Shown here piece by piece: positions 1-8,835 of a stretch of 16,511 bases of DNA. The position numbers were made by a program, and so were the translations under genes. Each line of letters begins with the position of its first letter. Position 1 is the stretch's first letter. The notes under the pieces were generated by a model, which was given only the letters and a program-made list of their open reading frames with translations, was not told the origin of the DNA and did no database searches. This stretch comes from SZUA-36 sp041570235 (GTDB taxonomy: Bacteria > Pseudomonadota > Gammaproteobacteria > Xanthomonadales > SZUA-36): NCBI GenBank assembly GCA_041570235.1, contig JBFFWN010000054.1, positions 1 through 16,511 on the forward strand, read 5' to 3'.

Positions 1-1049
1 CGGCGACCGTTGCCGGTAGGCTTCATGTTCATCAGGCGGGCATTGAGCTTGTCCTGCATATAAGCGACCAATATACCGTTTTCGATCAGCACCGTCTGTT
101 GGGTTACGGTGCCTTCATCATCAACGCTCAGAGAACCGCGCCGTTCCGGCAAGGTGCCATCATCGACGATGGTCACCCCTTCTGCCGCGACCTTCTCCCC
201 GATTCGACCACTGAATGCCGAGGTACCCTTGCGGTTGAAGTCACCCTCAAGGCCATGGCCGACAGCCTCATGTAACAAAACACCCGGCCAACCGGGGCCC
301 AGAACCACCGTCATGGTACCGGCCGGCGCCGCCTCGGCTTCAAGGTTTACCAGCGCCTGGCGTACCGCTTCGTCGGCAAATTTTTGCCTGGCGTTGCCCT
401 CAATCAGCTTTTGATAATCAAAGCGTCCGCCACCACCGTCACCACCCTGTTCACGGCGGCCGTTATGTTCAGCGATCACCGATACATTCAAACGTACCAG
501 CGGACGCACATCTGCGGCCAGCGCACCATCCGTGGATGCCACCAGGATGGTTTCATGGGTGGCCGCAAGGCTGACCATGACCTGTTTGACCTTGGGGTCC
601 AGGGAGCGGGCGTAGGTATCGATCTGTCTCAACAGGTCGACCTTCTGGTCGGCTGTGAGCGTGGTCATCGGATCACCCGGCAAATACAGGGCCAGGGGAT
701 TCCGTCGACTCCACGCCTGCACCGAACTCTGTGAGCCCTGCCGGGCAATGGCCCGGGCTGCAGTTGAGGCGCTCATCAGCGATGGCATGATAATTTCATC
801 GGCGTAGGCAAAGCCGGTTTTCTCACCACTGATCGCGCGTATACCGACACCCTGTTCAGTCGCATGCGTGCCGCTCCTGACCAGGCCGTCTTCCAGCGAC
901 CAGGCCTCGTGACTGGTGCTCTGAAAATACAGATCACCGGAATCCACCGCCGGCCCCATCAGGTGGTGGAGCACTTTCTCCAAGTCGTTCTGGCTTAATC
1001 CGCCAGGGGCAAGCAATTGTTGCTCAGCCAGTTTTAATGCATCAGTCAT
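1..1049 (-). CDS. tldD: TldD metalloprotease subunit, 5' part (runs off the left edge)
   Basis: The first 349 codons of TldD are visible; the family is usually about 480 residues, so roughly the last quarter is missing. TldD pairs with TldE (PmbA) as a cytoplasmic zinc protease that trims unfolded peptides, matures microcin B17 and helps degrade the CcdA antitoxin. The zinc-site motif HEAVGH lies at residues 260-265 (plus positions 255-272), followed by GLEGDF and then the conserved GTSAFSGRIGE region. The ATG at 1049 gives a protein starting MTDALKLAEQQ and sits inside the end of yhdP: the genes overlap by 8 bp, so translation is probably coupled. An AAAGAG sequence upstream could serve as a weak ribosome site. 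In many relatives a nitrilase-family gene separates yhdP and tldD; here it is absent. Identification is firm from the motif and context. Confidence 0.95.
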   Translation of the reverse strand, partial: MTDALKLAEQQLLAPGGLSQNDLEKVLHHLMGPAVDSGDLYFQSTSHEAWSLEDGLVRSGTHATEQGVGIRAISGEKTGFAYADEIIMPSLMSASTAARAIARQGSQSSVQAWSRRNPLALYLPGDPMTTLTADQKVDLLRQIDTYARSLDPKVKQVMVSLAATHETILVASTDGALAADVRPLVRLNVSVIAEHNGRREQGGDGGGGRFDYQKLIEGNARQKFADEAVRQALVNLEAEAAPAGTMTVVLGPGWPGVLLHEAVGHGLEGDFNRKGTSAFSGRIGEKVAAEGVTIVDDGTLPERRGSLSVDDEGTVTQQTVLIENGILVAYMQDKLNARLMNMKPTGNGR

Positions 1050-4000
1050 TCATATTCTCTTTTGTTTCCGGTTTAACAACGGTTTTGGGGTCGGCCCCGG
1101 CTTCGGGTTCGGTTATCACTCCCTCGCCACCACCAGTTGGCTTTTCGGTCTCAGGGGGTGTTTGGGGCGGCACTGCGTTTTCCGGCGCCGGGTCGGTTGG
1201 AACATTATTTGGAATCTTTCCAATGGATTCAATGACCGGCTCTTCCCAGGTGCCGGTTATCGAGTAGCGTGCTTCCGCTGCTTCACCCAGCGCGTTGCGG
1301 AGTATCGCCTGTAACGCCAGTCCCGCAGCCGCACCCACAGGGCCACCTGCAATCGCACCGATCACCGGCAGGGTCTTGCTAACGCCCGGTCGCACGGAAA
1401 ATTCGTAATCAAACGTTTGCTCGACCAAATTGGCGCTTCCAACAATACTGATTTCGGCAACCGTCGAGCTCAACGTTATGTCATCGGTATAACTGGTGCC
1501 GTTTTCCAGCCTCATCGTGCCCTTGGCTTCATCAAAGCTGAATCCGTCATCAAACACGTCACGAAAATCCATGGAAAGCCTGCGTGGCAACTCCGACAGG
1601 CTTAACAGCCCCAACATACGCCCGGCACCAGGGTTTGCGTTGACGATATTACCCTGGATAACGCTGACTTCCAGTTCACCATTCAGTCGCTCCAGGGCGA
1701 AGGCCGCGGGCGGCCCCTCCCACCAGGCGTCGTACTGCATGATGGTCTGGCCACCGCGCATGGCCGAGGATATATCCATGGCCTCCAACACCGCACCCAG
1801 GCTTTCGGACGTAATCCGGATGTCAAAATCTGAGCGCTCACCCTGATCATGTCTGATCCAGTCACCCCTCGCGGTGAAGATAAGCCTGGGCGATCTTGCT
1901 TCAACCGATTCAATATGAAAACCATCCTGCACCGGGTATCCCTCGATCCGGGTTTCACCCAACTCTATTCCCAGGTAGTTGAATTCCTTGCTGTAGAAAT
2001 GGATCTCGGGCAAATCAGCGGGATTGGATTCCATTACCAGGCCCTCGGCAAGCGCGTCCGGCACAACGAGGCGTTCAAATTCCCCCGACATGCTATGGGA
2101 ACCCTCCTCGTTCTTGTAAAAATGGACATTGCCATCGATATTTTCACCATCGAAAATGCCCTTGATAATGCCGTCCTCGTAAAACATGTTCAGTCCGACA
2201 TCATGGAATCCCCGATCAAATATCCTGACCGATTCAGTCTCTATACTTGCCGTTTTCAGAGTCAAGCCGTCCTCACCTTGCCGACCGGCAAACCTGTCGA
2301 TTGCAAGTTCCACCCAGTTGTCGAGATCAAATGTGCTGGCCTTGCCATTTACGCTGAACAAACCCGGCTCGGGTAAGGCATCGACATTTCCTCCCAATTC
2401 AACCGCGGCTCGCACTGGTCGGGAGTCCTCACTGGAAAGCTCCATTTTCATCTGTAAGCGATTAATAAAATCGGCGCTTACCACCCGCTCTTGTGAACGA
2501 ATCGGGTATCGCACCAGCAATGGCCAGGAATCGCCAGCAGGTTTTGCCAGCGGTGCAGGCAGATCTATCGAGACACCGTCAAGGTCACTGGAGATTTGCA
2601 GCCATGTTTCCCTTTCTTCATTGCCTTCCACCGATGCCACACTGATGCTGACATCCCAAAGACTGGTGCCCGTTGCACGGTCAAACAGTGGCTCCGACTC
2701 CTGCAGTTCTTGAGGCACCACCGCTTCAACCGGCAGATTGCCATGGACACGGGCAATAAACAGCTGCTGAGCGTCCCAGTCAGCGCTCACATCAATTTCA
2801 ACCGGAAAACCCTTGTAGGCGCCTGGCATACCACTGGCATCCAAGCCTTCGCCGGTGTAATTCAACGTGCCGGTAATATCGTCAAGAGCCACCCCTGAGG
2901 CCAGGTCGGTAAATTTTCCAGCCATGATATCGAGGGCGCCTTTGACCTGTAGTGGCTCACCCGAATCGCCGAGTTTGCCATACAGGTGACCATTGATGCC
3001 GGTGTCGCCAATCAAGCTGAACTGATCCGTATCCAGGTCAACATTGTCGAGCAGGGTTGTTTGCCTGATAAATCCGACCAGCTTGGGTAATTCGGTGAGC
3101 GTATCCCAGGTGACATCCAACACCGGATTTTTGAAATCTCCGATACTCGCGGTCAGTCTTTGCACGGAGGCTCCAGCGGTATCGCCGATACTGCCTTCAA
3201 CATGCATACCCGGCCCTTCAAAATGCGCCAACGCCCGGACCTGCCTGGCCTGTGGCCATCCATCGGCATACTTGATAACGCCCTGATCAACCGGAACGAT
3301 GGCCTGCAGGCGGCCGCTTTGGTCGGAAAATGGACAGTTATCCATGTCGCCAACCATGGTATACCGCCCATCCTTGACCCTTCCATTCAGCAGGGAGGTG
3401 CGTAACCAGTGCAAGGTGTTCTTACGCATGACATTTTGGGGCCAGTAATCACCAAAGCGGGAAATATCACCACGGTCCATGGCGACATTGATATCGACCT
3501 CAGGCTTGCCTTCGCTCGATGCCATGCGAACACGTCCGAGGGCGCTGATGTCCTGATTGAAAACATGGCATCGGTTCAGGTCGAACTGCCAGTCGGTTTT
3601 TCCCGTCCACAGTAACTCGAGGCGGCAATCATCCATCGAGACCTGTATCGGCCGGCGGAATACCCTCAACCAATCCAGGCGGATCGACTGACCGTCAAAA
3701 GTGACAGTGCCGACCCCATCTTCGATATCGATCAGGGCATTGAGACCCTCGATATTGGGACCTTTTTCCCAGCCCCAGAATTGACCGTTCTCGAGATGCC
3801 CGGTGACCCGGTCTACCTGCCACTTGTCATCCAGCACCAAGTCAAAATCCGTCACCCCACCCTGTGCACGTTGCGGTATGGTTGTCGGCCAGGCGGTGTT
3901 GTAATTGGCCGTGATCCTTTGGGTCAGCAGTAGAGGGTATTCCAGCTCGACATAATCGGCGCTGACCCACAGACCCAGGCCGTTGGGAATACTGCGCGCC

Positions 4001-5043
4001 AGTGAAAAACGGTCGCTGGTCCATTGCTCGCCGGCGTAAACCACCATCAGGTCGGACAGATCAAGACGCCAGTCCTTTCGGTGCCCGAATTGAAAGTTGA
4101 AACGACTGTTGAGATGGTCGATCAATAATGGTCCCGACTGCGATGCCAATTGCGCGTCGCGCAGATCGAGCACGCCTTGCATGGTTTGCGGGCTCCCGAG
4201 TTGCCACTCGCCCCAGATTTCCGCATTCAGACGCCCCGCCACCGGTACCAGGGGATGGTGCGGCAGTTGCTTGACCAGTTCGGCCAGTATCAACTCACCG
4301 GTATTGATATGCCACTTTGCCTCTTTCAAATGCTGTTCGGAGTCCAGCCTGACCAGGACCACAGCGTCCAGATCACCAACGACACGACTGCGGTCCCTGT
4401 CAGTGACGCGGGCCTGGATCTCAGCCGCCAGGCGTCGACCATCCATTTTGAGGCGACCGTTGACATTGCTCAGCAAAATCGAAATTTCCCTTTCCGGGTC
4501 TTCGAAACTCAGGCTGATATCCTGCAGGCGAACCTCGCCATTCAGAGCCACATCCCGCAAGCCGGAACCACCCTTTTTGCCTGATCCGGAATTGCTGACA
4601 CCCAGGCCGGAGAGGACGTAACGGCCATCTTCGGTTAATTCCAGGGTCAGGTCTGCGCCGATGATGCGAAAACTGTATAAGGGTCTGCCGGGTATCAGTG
4701 CATTGAGCGGCTTTATATCAAGCGCGGCGCGATTGATGGCAATATCGGACTGTCTGCCTTCCGGCATCAGGGTGACACCCTGAAGTCTGATTCGTGGTCC
4801 GAAAGCTTTCCACTCTCCACTGAAACTTTCAACCTTTACAGGTTGGTTAAAAGCCTTGCTCAACCAGGCTTCCAGTTCGGGTTGATAACGGTCGCTGTAA
4901 GGCATGAGTAGTTTGCCGATACCCACCAATACCGCAGCCAGCACCGTCAGTATGGTCAGCGCTGTCCACAGCAGTGTTTTCAAACGCCGGAATATTTTGC
5001 GTAAGCTGTTCATCGATTTTCGATCGCTTGCAACCTTTGCCAC
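1042..5043 (-). CDS. yhdP: YhdP family AsmA-like envelope protein (DUF3971 / AsmA_2)
   Basis: A 1333-residue protein with one N-terminal membrane segment (about residues 22-46, after a basic RRLK stretch) and a very long periplasmic body. This is the layout of YhdP, a large AsmA-like protein that, with TamB and YdbH, is thought to carry phospholipids between inner and outer membrane. E. coli YhdP is about 1266 residues. The body is rich in alternating short beta-type segments, as expected for a lipid-groove protein. Near the C-terminus a glycine/alanine-rich stretch (from residue 1229, GAIAGGPVGAAAG) is typical of the family. The last 60 residues are a proline- and acid-rich tail. The GTG at 5043 lies 2 bp after the rng stop. 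An in-frame ATG at 5013 (MNSLRKIFRRLK) is an equally possible start and neither has a clear ribosome site. The gene follows rng and overlaps tldD, as in relatives. Confidence 0.92.
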   Translation of the reverse strand: MAKVASDRKSMNSLRKIFRRLKTLLWTALTILTVLAAVLVGIGKLLMPYSDRYQPELEAWLSKAFNQPVKVESFSGEWKAFGPRIRLQGVTLMPEGRQSDIAINRAALDIKPLNALIPGRPLYSFRIIGADLTLELTEDGRYVLSGLGVSNSGSGKKGGSGLRDVALNGEVRLQDISLSFEDPEREISILLSNVNGRLKMDGRRLAAEIQARVTDRDRSRVVGDLDAVVLVRLDSEQHLKEAKWHINTGELILAELVKQLPHHPLVPVAGRLNAEIWGEWQLGSPQTMQGVLDLRDAQLASQSGPLLIDHLNSRFNFQFGHRKDWRLDLSDLMVVYAGEQWTSDRFSLARSIPNGLGLWVSADYVELEYPLLLTQRITANYNTAWPTTIPQRAQGGVTDFDLVLDDKWQVDRVTGHLENGQFWGWEKGPNIEGLNALIDIEDGVGTVTFDGQSIRLDWLRVFRRPIQVSMDDCRLELLWTGKTDWQFDLNRCHVFNQDISALGRVRMASSEGKPEVDINVAMDRGDISRFGDYWPQNVMRKNTLHWLRTSLLNGRVKDGRYTMVGDMDNCPFSDQSGRLQAIVPVDQGVIKYADGWPQARQVRALAHFEGPGMHVEGSIGDTAGASVQRLTASIGDFKNPVLDVTWDTLTELPKLVGFIRQTTLLDNVDLDTDQFSLIGDTGINGHLYGKLGDSGEPLQVKGALDIMAGKFTDLASGVALDDITGTLNYTGEGLDASGMPGAYKGFPVEIDVSADWDAQQLFIARVHGNLPVEAVVPQELQESEPLFDRATGTSLWDVSISVASVEGNEERETWLQISSDLDGVSIDLPAPLAKPAGDSWPLLVRYPIRSQERVVSADFINRLQMKMELSSEDSRPVRAAVELGGNVDALPEPGLFSVNGKASTFDLDNWVELAIDRFAGRQGEDGLTLKTASIETESVRIFDRGFHDVGLNMFYEDGIIKGIFDGENIDGNVHFYKNEEGSHSMSGEFERLVVPDALAEGLVMESNPADLPEIHFYSKEFNYLGIELGETRIEGYPVQDGFHIESVEARSPRLIFTARGDWIRHDQGERSDFDIRITSESLGAVLEAMDISSAMRGGQTIMQYDAWWEGPPAAFALERLNGELEVSVIQGNIVNANPGAGRMLGLLSLSELPRRLSMDFRDVFDDGFSFDEAKGTMRLENGTSYTDDITLSSTVAEISIVGSANLVEQTFDYEFSVRPGVSKTLPVIGAIAGGPVGAAAGLALQAILRNALGEAAEARYSITGTWEEPVIESIGKIPNNVPTDPAPENAVPPQTPPETEKPTGGGEGVITEPEAGADPKTVVKPETKENMND

Positions 5044-5045
5044 CT

Positions 5046-6512
5046 CTACAGCAACACCACGTCAAACTGTTCCTGGGTGTACTGCTCTTCCCTTTGAAAA
5101 CGAATGGACTTGCCAATGACCTCCTCGAGTTCGGCCACGGTGGTCGACTGGTCATCAAGGATTTTGTCGACCACGAGCGGCGATGCAACCACCAACAGGC
5201 GACTGGCTTCAAACTGGCGACTGGAACGCATGATCTCGCGAAACACCTCCAGGCAAACGGTTTCAGGGCTTTTTAAAATTCCTCTGCCGGAACATACATG
5301 ACAGGGTTCGCAAAGCACGTGACCGAGACTTTCAGTGGTGCGCTTACGCGTCATCTCAACCAGGCCCAGTGAGGAAATTTCACAAATGTTGGTTTTTGCA
5401 TGATCCCGGTCCAGCGCCTTTTCCAGCGCCAGCATCACCTGGCGCTTGTGCTCATCATTGTTCATATCAATAAAATCAATGATGATAATGCCACCCAGGT
5501 TCCTTAACCGAAGCTGGCGTGCAATGGATTGCGCGGCTTCCAGATTGGTCTTGTAAATGGTTTCTTCGAGTGTGCGGTGCCCGACATAGGCGCCGGTGTT
5601 CACGTCGATGGTGGTCATCGCTTCGGTCTGGTCGATGACCAGGTGACCACCCGATTTCAACAAGGTGGTGCGGTGAAGCGCATTTTCTATTTCATCTTCG
5701 ATGCCATACAGATCAAAAATGGGACGATCTGCCGAATAATACTCGATCCGCTGGGCCCATTCCGGTAAAAACCTGCCGGTAAATTCCTTCAATCGTTTGA
5801 ATTCCGTCATGGAATCAATTCGGACCTTTTCGACATCCTCGTGCATATTGTCCCTTAACGCCCGCAACGGCAGGGAAAGGTCCTCGTAAATGCAGGTACC
5901 GGGTTCACTGGCGCTCATCTGCTCGACGATGCTTTCCCAGACTTTTTCCAGGTAGGACATATCGGCAGACAGGGCAAATTCATTGGTATTTTCAGCATTG
6001 GTGCGCACGATATAACCGTGTCTTCCCTTGTGATCACGCAAGGTTGCGATCAGGCTTTTCAGGCGTTTGCGCTCTGTGTCATCTTCGATACGCACTGAAA
6101 TTGCAATGGTTTCACTATCGGGCAATAACACCAAAAACCTGGATGGAATGCTCAGGTTGGTGGTCAGACGCGCACCCTTGGTGCCAAGGGGATCCTTAAT
6201 GACCTGGACGACAACCTGCTCACCTTCCCTGACAAGCGATGATATCGGTGGTTCCGGCGGTGACTCATCGGTGTGCTCACACTCTACCCTGTAGATGTCG
6301 GAGGCATGCAAAAAAGCGGTGCGGTCAAGACCAATATCAATAAACGCTGCCTGCATACCGGGCAAAACACGGGAAACCGTACCCTTGTAGATATTGCCGA
6401 GGTATCCCAGGTGGCTGTTACGGTCCAGCGCCACTTCCTGTAACATGCCGTTTTCAACCACCGCCACACGGGTTTCTGTCGGCGTCACATTGATCAGAAT
6501 TTCATCGCTCAT
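5046..6512 (-). CDS. rng: Ribonuclease G
   Basis: A 488-residue endoribonuclease of the RNase E/G family, nearly the same length as E. coli RNase G (489). RNase G trims the 5' end of 16S rRNA and takes part in mRNA decay. An S1 RNA-binding domain covers about residues 38-125 (GNIYKGTV, FIDIG, AFLHASD). The two magnesium-binding catalytic aspartates are D303 in TIDVNTG and D346 in IIIIDFID, at the same positions as in RNase E. The zinc-link cysteines are C404 and C407 in CEPCHVCSGRG, where the usual PT between them is replaced by HV. The protein ends soon after the small domain, with no long degradosome scaffold, so it is RNase G and not RNase E. It starts at an ATG with GGTGGA about 11 nt upstream, 109 bp after maf, and its stop lies 2 bp from the yhdP GTG. 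Confidence 0.97.
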   Translation of the reverse strand: MSDEILINVTPTETRVAVVENGMLQEVALDRNSHLGYLGNIYKGTVSRVLPGMQAAFIDIGLDRTAFLHASDIYRVECEHTDESPPEPPISSLVREGEQVVVQVIKDPLGTKGARLTTNLSIPSRFLVLLPDSETIAISVRIEDDTERKRLKSLIATLRDHKGRHGYIVRTNAENTNEFALSADMSYLEKVWESIVEQMSASEPGTCIYEDLSLPLRALRDNMHEDVEKVRIDSMTEFKRLKEFTGRFLPEWAQRIEYYSADRPIFDLYGIEDEIENALHRTTLLKSGGHLVIDQTEAMTTIDVNTGAYVGHRTLEETIYKTNLEAAQSIARQLRLRNLGGIIIIDFIDMNNDEHKRQVMLALEKALDRDHAKTNICEISSLGLVEMTRKRTTESLGHVLCEPCHVCSGRGILKSPETVCLEVFREIMRSSRQFEASRLLVVASPLVVDKILDDQSTTVAELEEVIGKSIRFQREEQYTQEQFDVVLL

Positions 6513-6621
6513 AGGCGTTTCAATCCACCATCACTGAAGTTCAATTACTAAGAATACCATTACAGCGACCGGTAGCGCTGACAAAAATCACACATTGGCA
6601 ACCGGCACACCGCCATGGACA

Positions 6622-7200
6622 TCAAAGCAATCCGGCTTCGCGCAACAGTTCGGCCGTCTCGAACAACGGCAACCCCATGACCCCTGAATAGCTGCCATCG
6701 ATATGACGTATGTACTGACTTGTCGCACCCTGAACAGCATACGCCCCGGCCTTGTCCATGGGTTCATTACCCTGGCAGTATTGTTTGATCCAGTCCAAAG
6801 GCATCACGCCAAAAGTGACCGCGGTGATATTGATGGTATCCAGCACGCGGTTTTCATCCAACGCCAGCGCCACGGCTGAATATACGTGATGCGTCCGTCC
6901 TGACAGACGGGTCAACATCGATTCGGCCTCCCGCCGTGAAGCAGGTTTGCCGAGAATTTCATCATCCAGTAACACGACGGTGTCAGAACCCAGGCTCGGC
7001 TTTTGCCCGCCGCATTGCCTGAACCCCGCCAGGGCTTTTTCACGGGCAAGACGGATGACGTAATCGCGTGGTGGTTCACCGGCGATGACCGTTTCGTCTA
7101 TGTCAGCAGGCTCAACGGTAAACTTGACCGCCAGTTGCAACATCAGTTCCCTGCGACGCGGCGACCCGGAGGCCAGCAATATGGATTTTTTTGATTTCAT
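6622..7200 (-). CDS. maf: Maf family nucleotide pyrophosphatase (YhdE type, dTTP/UTP)
   Basis: A 192-residue Maf protein that hydrolyses non-canonical or excess nucleoside triphosphates to monophosphates. Visible motifs are ASGSPRRREL (residues 10-19), GSDTVV with the catalytic base D73, GKPAS with K85, and DKAGAYAVQG (149-158). The DKAGAY/SYSGVMGLPL pattern points to the YhdE branch (dTTP/UTP) and not the YceF branch (m7GTP). The ATG at 7200 overlaps the rlmH stop as ATGA. It has no ribosome site of its own, so translation is probably coupled. The frame stays open for 36 codons upstream, but that stretch lies inside rlmH and has no family similarity, so the shorter start is preferred. The neighbour rng is the classic partner; the usual upstream mreBCD genes are replaced here by the rsfS-rlmH group. 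Confidence 0.95.
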   Translation of the reverse strand: MKSKKSILLASGSPRRRELMLQLAVKFTVEPADIDETVIAGEPPRDYVIRLAREKALAGFRQCGGQKPSLGSDTVVLLDDEILGKPASRREAESMLTRLSGRTHHVYSAVALALDENRVLDTINITAVTFGVMPLDWIKQYCQGNEPMDKAGAYAVQGATSQYIRHIDGSYSGVMGLPLFETAELLREAGLL

Positions 7201-7667
7201 GCGCGATGGTAAGGGTGATTTTGTGTGATGGTCCAGGCGCGGTAAAGCTGCTCTGCCAACACCACCCTGACCAGTGGGTGCGGTAGGGTCAATGGCCCAA
7301 GCGACCAACGGGTATCCGCCCTTTGCAGGACTTCGGGGGCAATTCCATCGGGCCCTCCGATCATGAAGCCGACGTCCCGTCCATCACCCATCCAGCCTTC
7401 CAGCTTTTGCGCAAGTTGTTCAGTTGACCATGACTGCCCTTTTACATCGAGGGCGATAATATGGGCACGCTCAGGCATTGACTCGATCAGAGCCTGGCTT
7501 TCCGTGGCGGTCAGGCGCTTTGTATCAGCGTTTTTGCCGCGCTTGGAAAGTGCAATTTCGCGTATACCCAAGCTCAGGCCGGGCGGCATTCTGCGTGCAT
7601 ATTCATGCCACGCATCATTGACCCAGCCGGGCATACGCTGACCTACGGCTGCCACCTGCAGTTGCAT
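7197..7667 (-). CDS. rlmH: 23S rRNA (pseudouridine1915-N3)-methyltransferase RlmH
   Basis: A 156-residue SPOUT methyltransferase, the family's normal length (about 155). It uses S-adenosylmethionine to methylate pseudouridine 1915 in helix 69 of 23S rRNA on assembled 70S ribosomes. The cofactor-binding knot shows as FMIGGPDGI (about residues 101-109). The C-terminal signature LPHPLVRVVLAEQLYRAW is followed by QNHPYHRA, which ends the protein as in known RlmH. The ATG at 7667 is set by a strong Shine-Dalgarno AAGGAG (plus positions 7674-7679) 6 nt upstream. It lies 15 bp after rsfS, its standard neighbour, and overlaps maf by 4 bp. Confidence 0.97.
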   Translation of the reverse strand: MQLQVAAVGQRMPGWVNDAWHEYARRMPPGLSLGIREIALSKRGKNADTKRLTATESQALIESMPERAHIIALDVKGQSWSTEQLAQKLEGWMGDGRDVGFMIGGPDGIAPEVLQRADTRWSLGPLTLPHPLVRVVLAEQLYRAWTITQNHPYHRA

Positions 7668-7682
7668 CGGAAACTCCTTCGC

Positions 7683-8066
7683 TCAGACAGACGTGCTTAC
7701 ACCACTGCGGTGTTCGGCGCTGGCTTCCCAGAGTTTTTCAAGGTTATAAAATGCCCGGGTCTGGGGCAGCATGACGTGGACGATGACGTCATTCAGATCA
7801 ACCAACACCCATTCACCTTCTTTGGCGCCTTCGATGCCCAGCGGCGCATGGCCTTTGGCCTTGGCGTTGACAGCCACGTGCTCAGCCATGGATTTGACAT
7901 GGCGTGTGGAACTGCCCGACGCGACAACCATGCGTTCGGTCAGGGGGTTCCTGCCGGACACATCGATCACCTGGATATCGACTGCTTTAAAATCTTCTAA
8001 TGAGGAAACAACAAGTTCTTGCAACTCATCCGTGGTTAATTCTTCTCGATCGTTTAAGGAATTCAA
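7683..8066 (-). CDS. rsfS: Ribosomal silencing factor RsfS (Iojap/DUF143 family)
   Basis: A protein of up to 127 residues that binds ribosomal protein uL14 and blocks joining of the 30S and 50S subunits, lowering translation in stationary phase or starvation. The family signature DVIVHVM-x4-R-x-FYNLEKLW (residues 93-113) is complete, and VDIQVIDVSG and MVVASGSSTRHV match the core. The start is uncertain. The first usable codon after an in-frame stop is TTG at 8066, with no good ribosome site. A second TTG at residue 15, preceded by GGATGAG, would give a start (MQELVVSSLEDF) closer to some family members. The gene lies 91 bp after nadD, behind a plausible promoter, and leads the rsfS-rlmH-maf group. 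Confidence 0.93.
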   Translation of the reverse strand: MNSLNDREELTTDELQELVVSSLEDFKAVDIQVIDVSGRNPLTERMVVASGSSTRHVKSMAEHVAVNAKAKGHAPLGIEGAKEGEWVLVDLNDVIVHVMLPQTRAFYNLEKLWEASAEHRSGVSTSV

Positions 8067-8090
8067 GTTTGAGCTTTACCAGTGGAAATT

Positions 8091-8126
8091 TATACCAATT
8101 CTAGCCTTCAGCGCGGTTCGCGTAAA
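8091..8126 (-). promoter_or_regulatory. Predicted sigma70 promoter ahead of rsfS
   Basis: In the nadD-rsfS gap the minus strand reads TTTACG (plus 8121-8126), a 17-bp spacer, then TAGAAT (plus 8098-8103). These match the -35 and -10 consensus at 4 of 6 and 5 of 6 positions with ideal spacing. The expected start of transcription is near 8091, leaving a leader of about 25 nt before the TTG at 8066. This would let rsfS-rlmH-maf be expressed separately from leuS-lptE-holA-nadD. Prediction by eye only. Confidence 0.5.
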
Positions 8127-8157
8127 GCTTGGGCTTGTTTATCGTCATTTGGTGCAG

Positions 8158-8823
8158 CTAGAAGTAAAGCCTGTTTTCCCTGATATATTCGAGCACCGGC
8201 GCCGGCAACATTGAAGCAGGCAGTTTTCCCTGCGCAAGGATATGCTTGATCCCTGTGGCAGAAACATCGACCAGGCCGACCTCGATCTGCATCACTTGCC
8301 CTGCCAGCGATGATTTCACAAGAGATATATCATCGGTCAGCCTGTGCTCCAATTCTGCGCTGAGCAGCTCGTTATACTCCACCGCCGAACCGGGCCTGGT
8401 CAGGATTATGATGTGCGCCAGCAAAAACAGTCGCCGCCAGTCGAACCAGGTGTGCAGCAAGTTAGCCGCATCCTGGCCCACCAGCAACATCAGCGGACGA
8501 TCAGGGTTTTCGCGGCGCAATTCAGCCAGTGTCTCAACCATGTAGGACGGGCCTTTGCGGCGTGTCTCGCGGTCATCCAGTTCGAGATGCGGGAACTCAC
8601 CCAGGGCCAGCCTGAGCATGTCCAGGCGTTGTTGGGTTGTGGCCTGCGGCGGGCCGCGATGGGCGGGCTCTCCGGCCGGCAACAGCACCAACCGTGTTAA
8701 CCCGAGTTTTTTTCGCGCTTCCTCGCCACATCGCAGGTGTCCATAGTGGACGGGGTCAAAGGTGCCACCCAGTATGGCCAGCGCCTCGCCAATCGAGTTT
8801 GAATTCGGATATTGCACAAACAA
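8158..8823 (-). CDS. nadD: Nicotinate-nucleotide adenylyltransferase NadD
   Basis: A 221-residue enzyme that joins nicotinate mononucleotide and ATP to make nicotinate adenine dinucleotide, the adenylyl step shared by NAD synthesis routes. The nucleotidyltransferase motif GGTFDPVHYGHL (residues 19-30) carries the HxGH histidines H26 and H29. LVGQDAANLLHTWFDW (114-129) matches the family core. The C-terminal SxTxIR motif appears as SATGIKH (188-194), with lysine in place of the usual arginine. No ATG fits the start: TTG at 8823 is chosen, with an AGG 5 nt upstream (AGGTCGGT), and a GTG at 8817 is the alternative. It lies 12 bp after holA. The usual neighbour proA is absent. Confidence 0.95.
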   Translation of the reverse strand: MFVQYPNSNSIGEALAILGGTFDPVHYGHLRCGEEARKKLGLTRLVLLPAGEPAHRGPPQATTQQRLDMLRLALGEFPHLELDDRETRRKGPSYMVETLAELRRENPDRPLMLLVGQDAANLLHTWFDWRRLFLLAHIIILTRPGSAVEYNELLSAELEHRLTDDISLVKSSLAGQVMQIEVGLVDVSATGIKHILAQGKLPASMLPAPVLEYIRENRLYF

Positions 8824-8835
8824 ACCGACCTGTTT

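Noticed and set aside
6513..6621. Separate promoter for rng in the maf-rng gap
   Set aside because: TTGTCA is present, but the paired hexamer at 16 bp (TAATGG) matches only 2 of 6 consensus positions.
7201..7308. 36-residue N-terminal extension of Maf
   Set aside because: It is the out-of-frame reading of the rlmH 3' end; the ATG at 7200 matches the family start.
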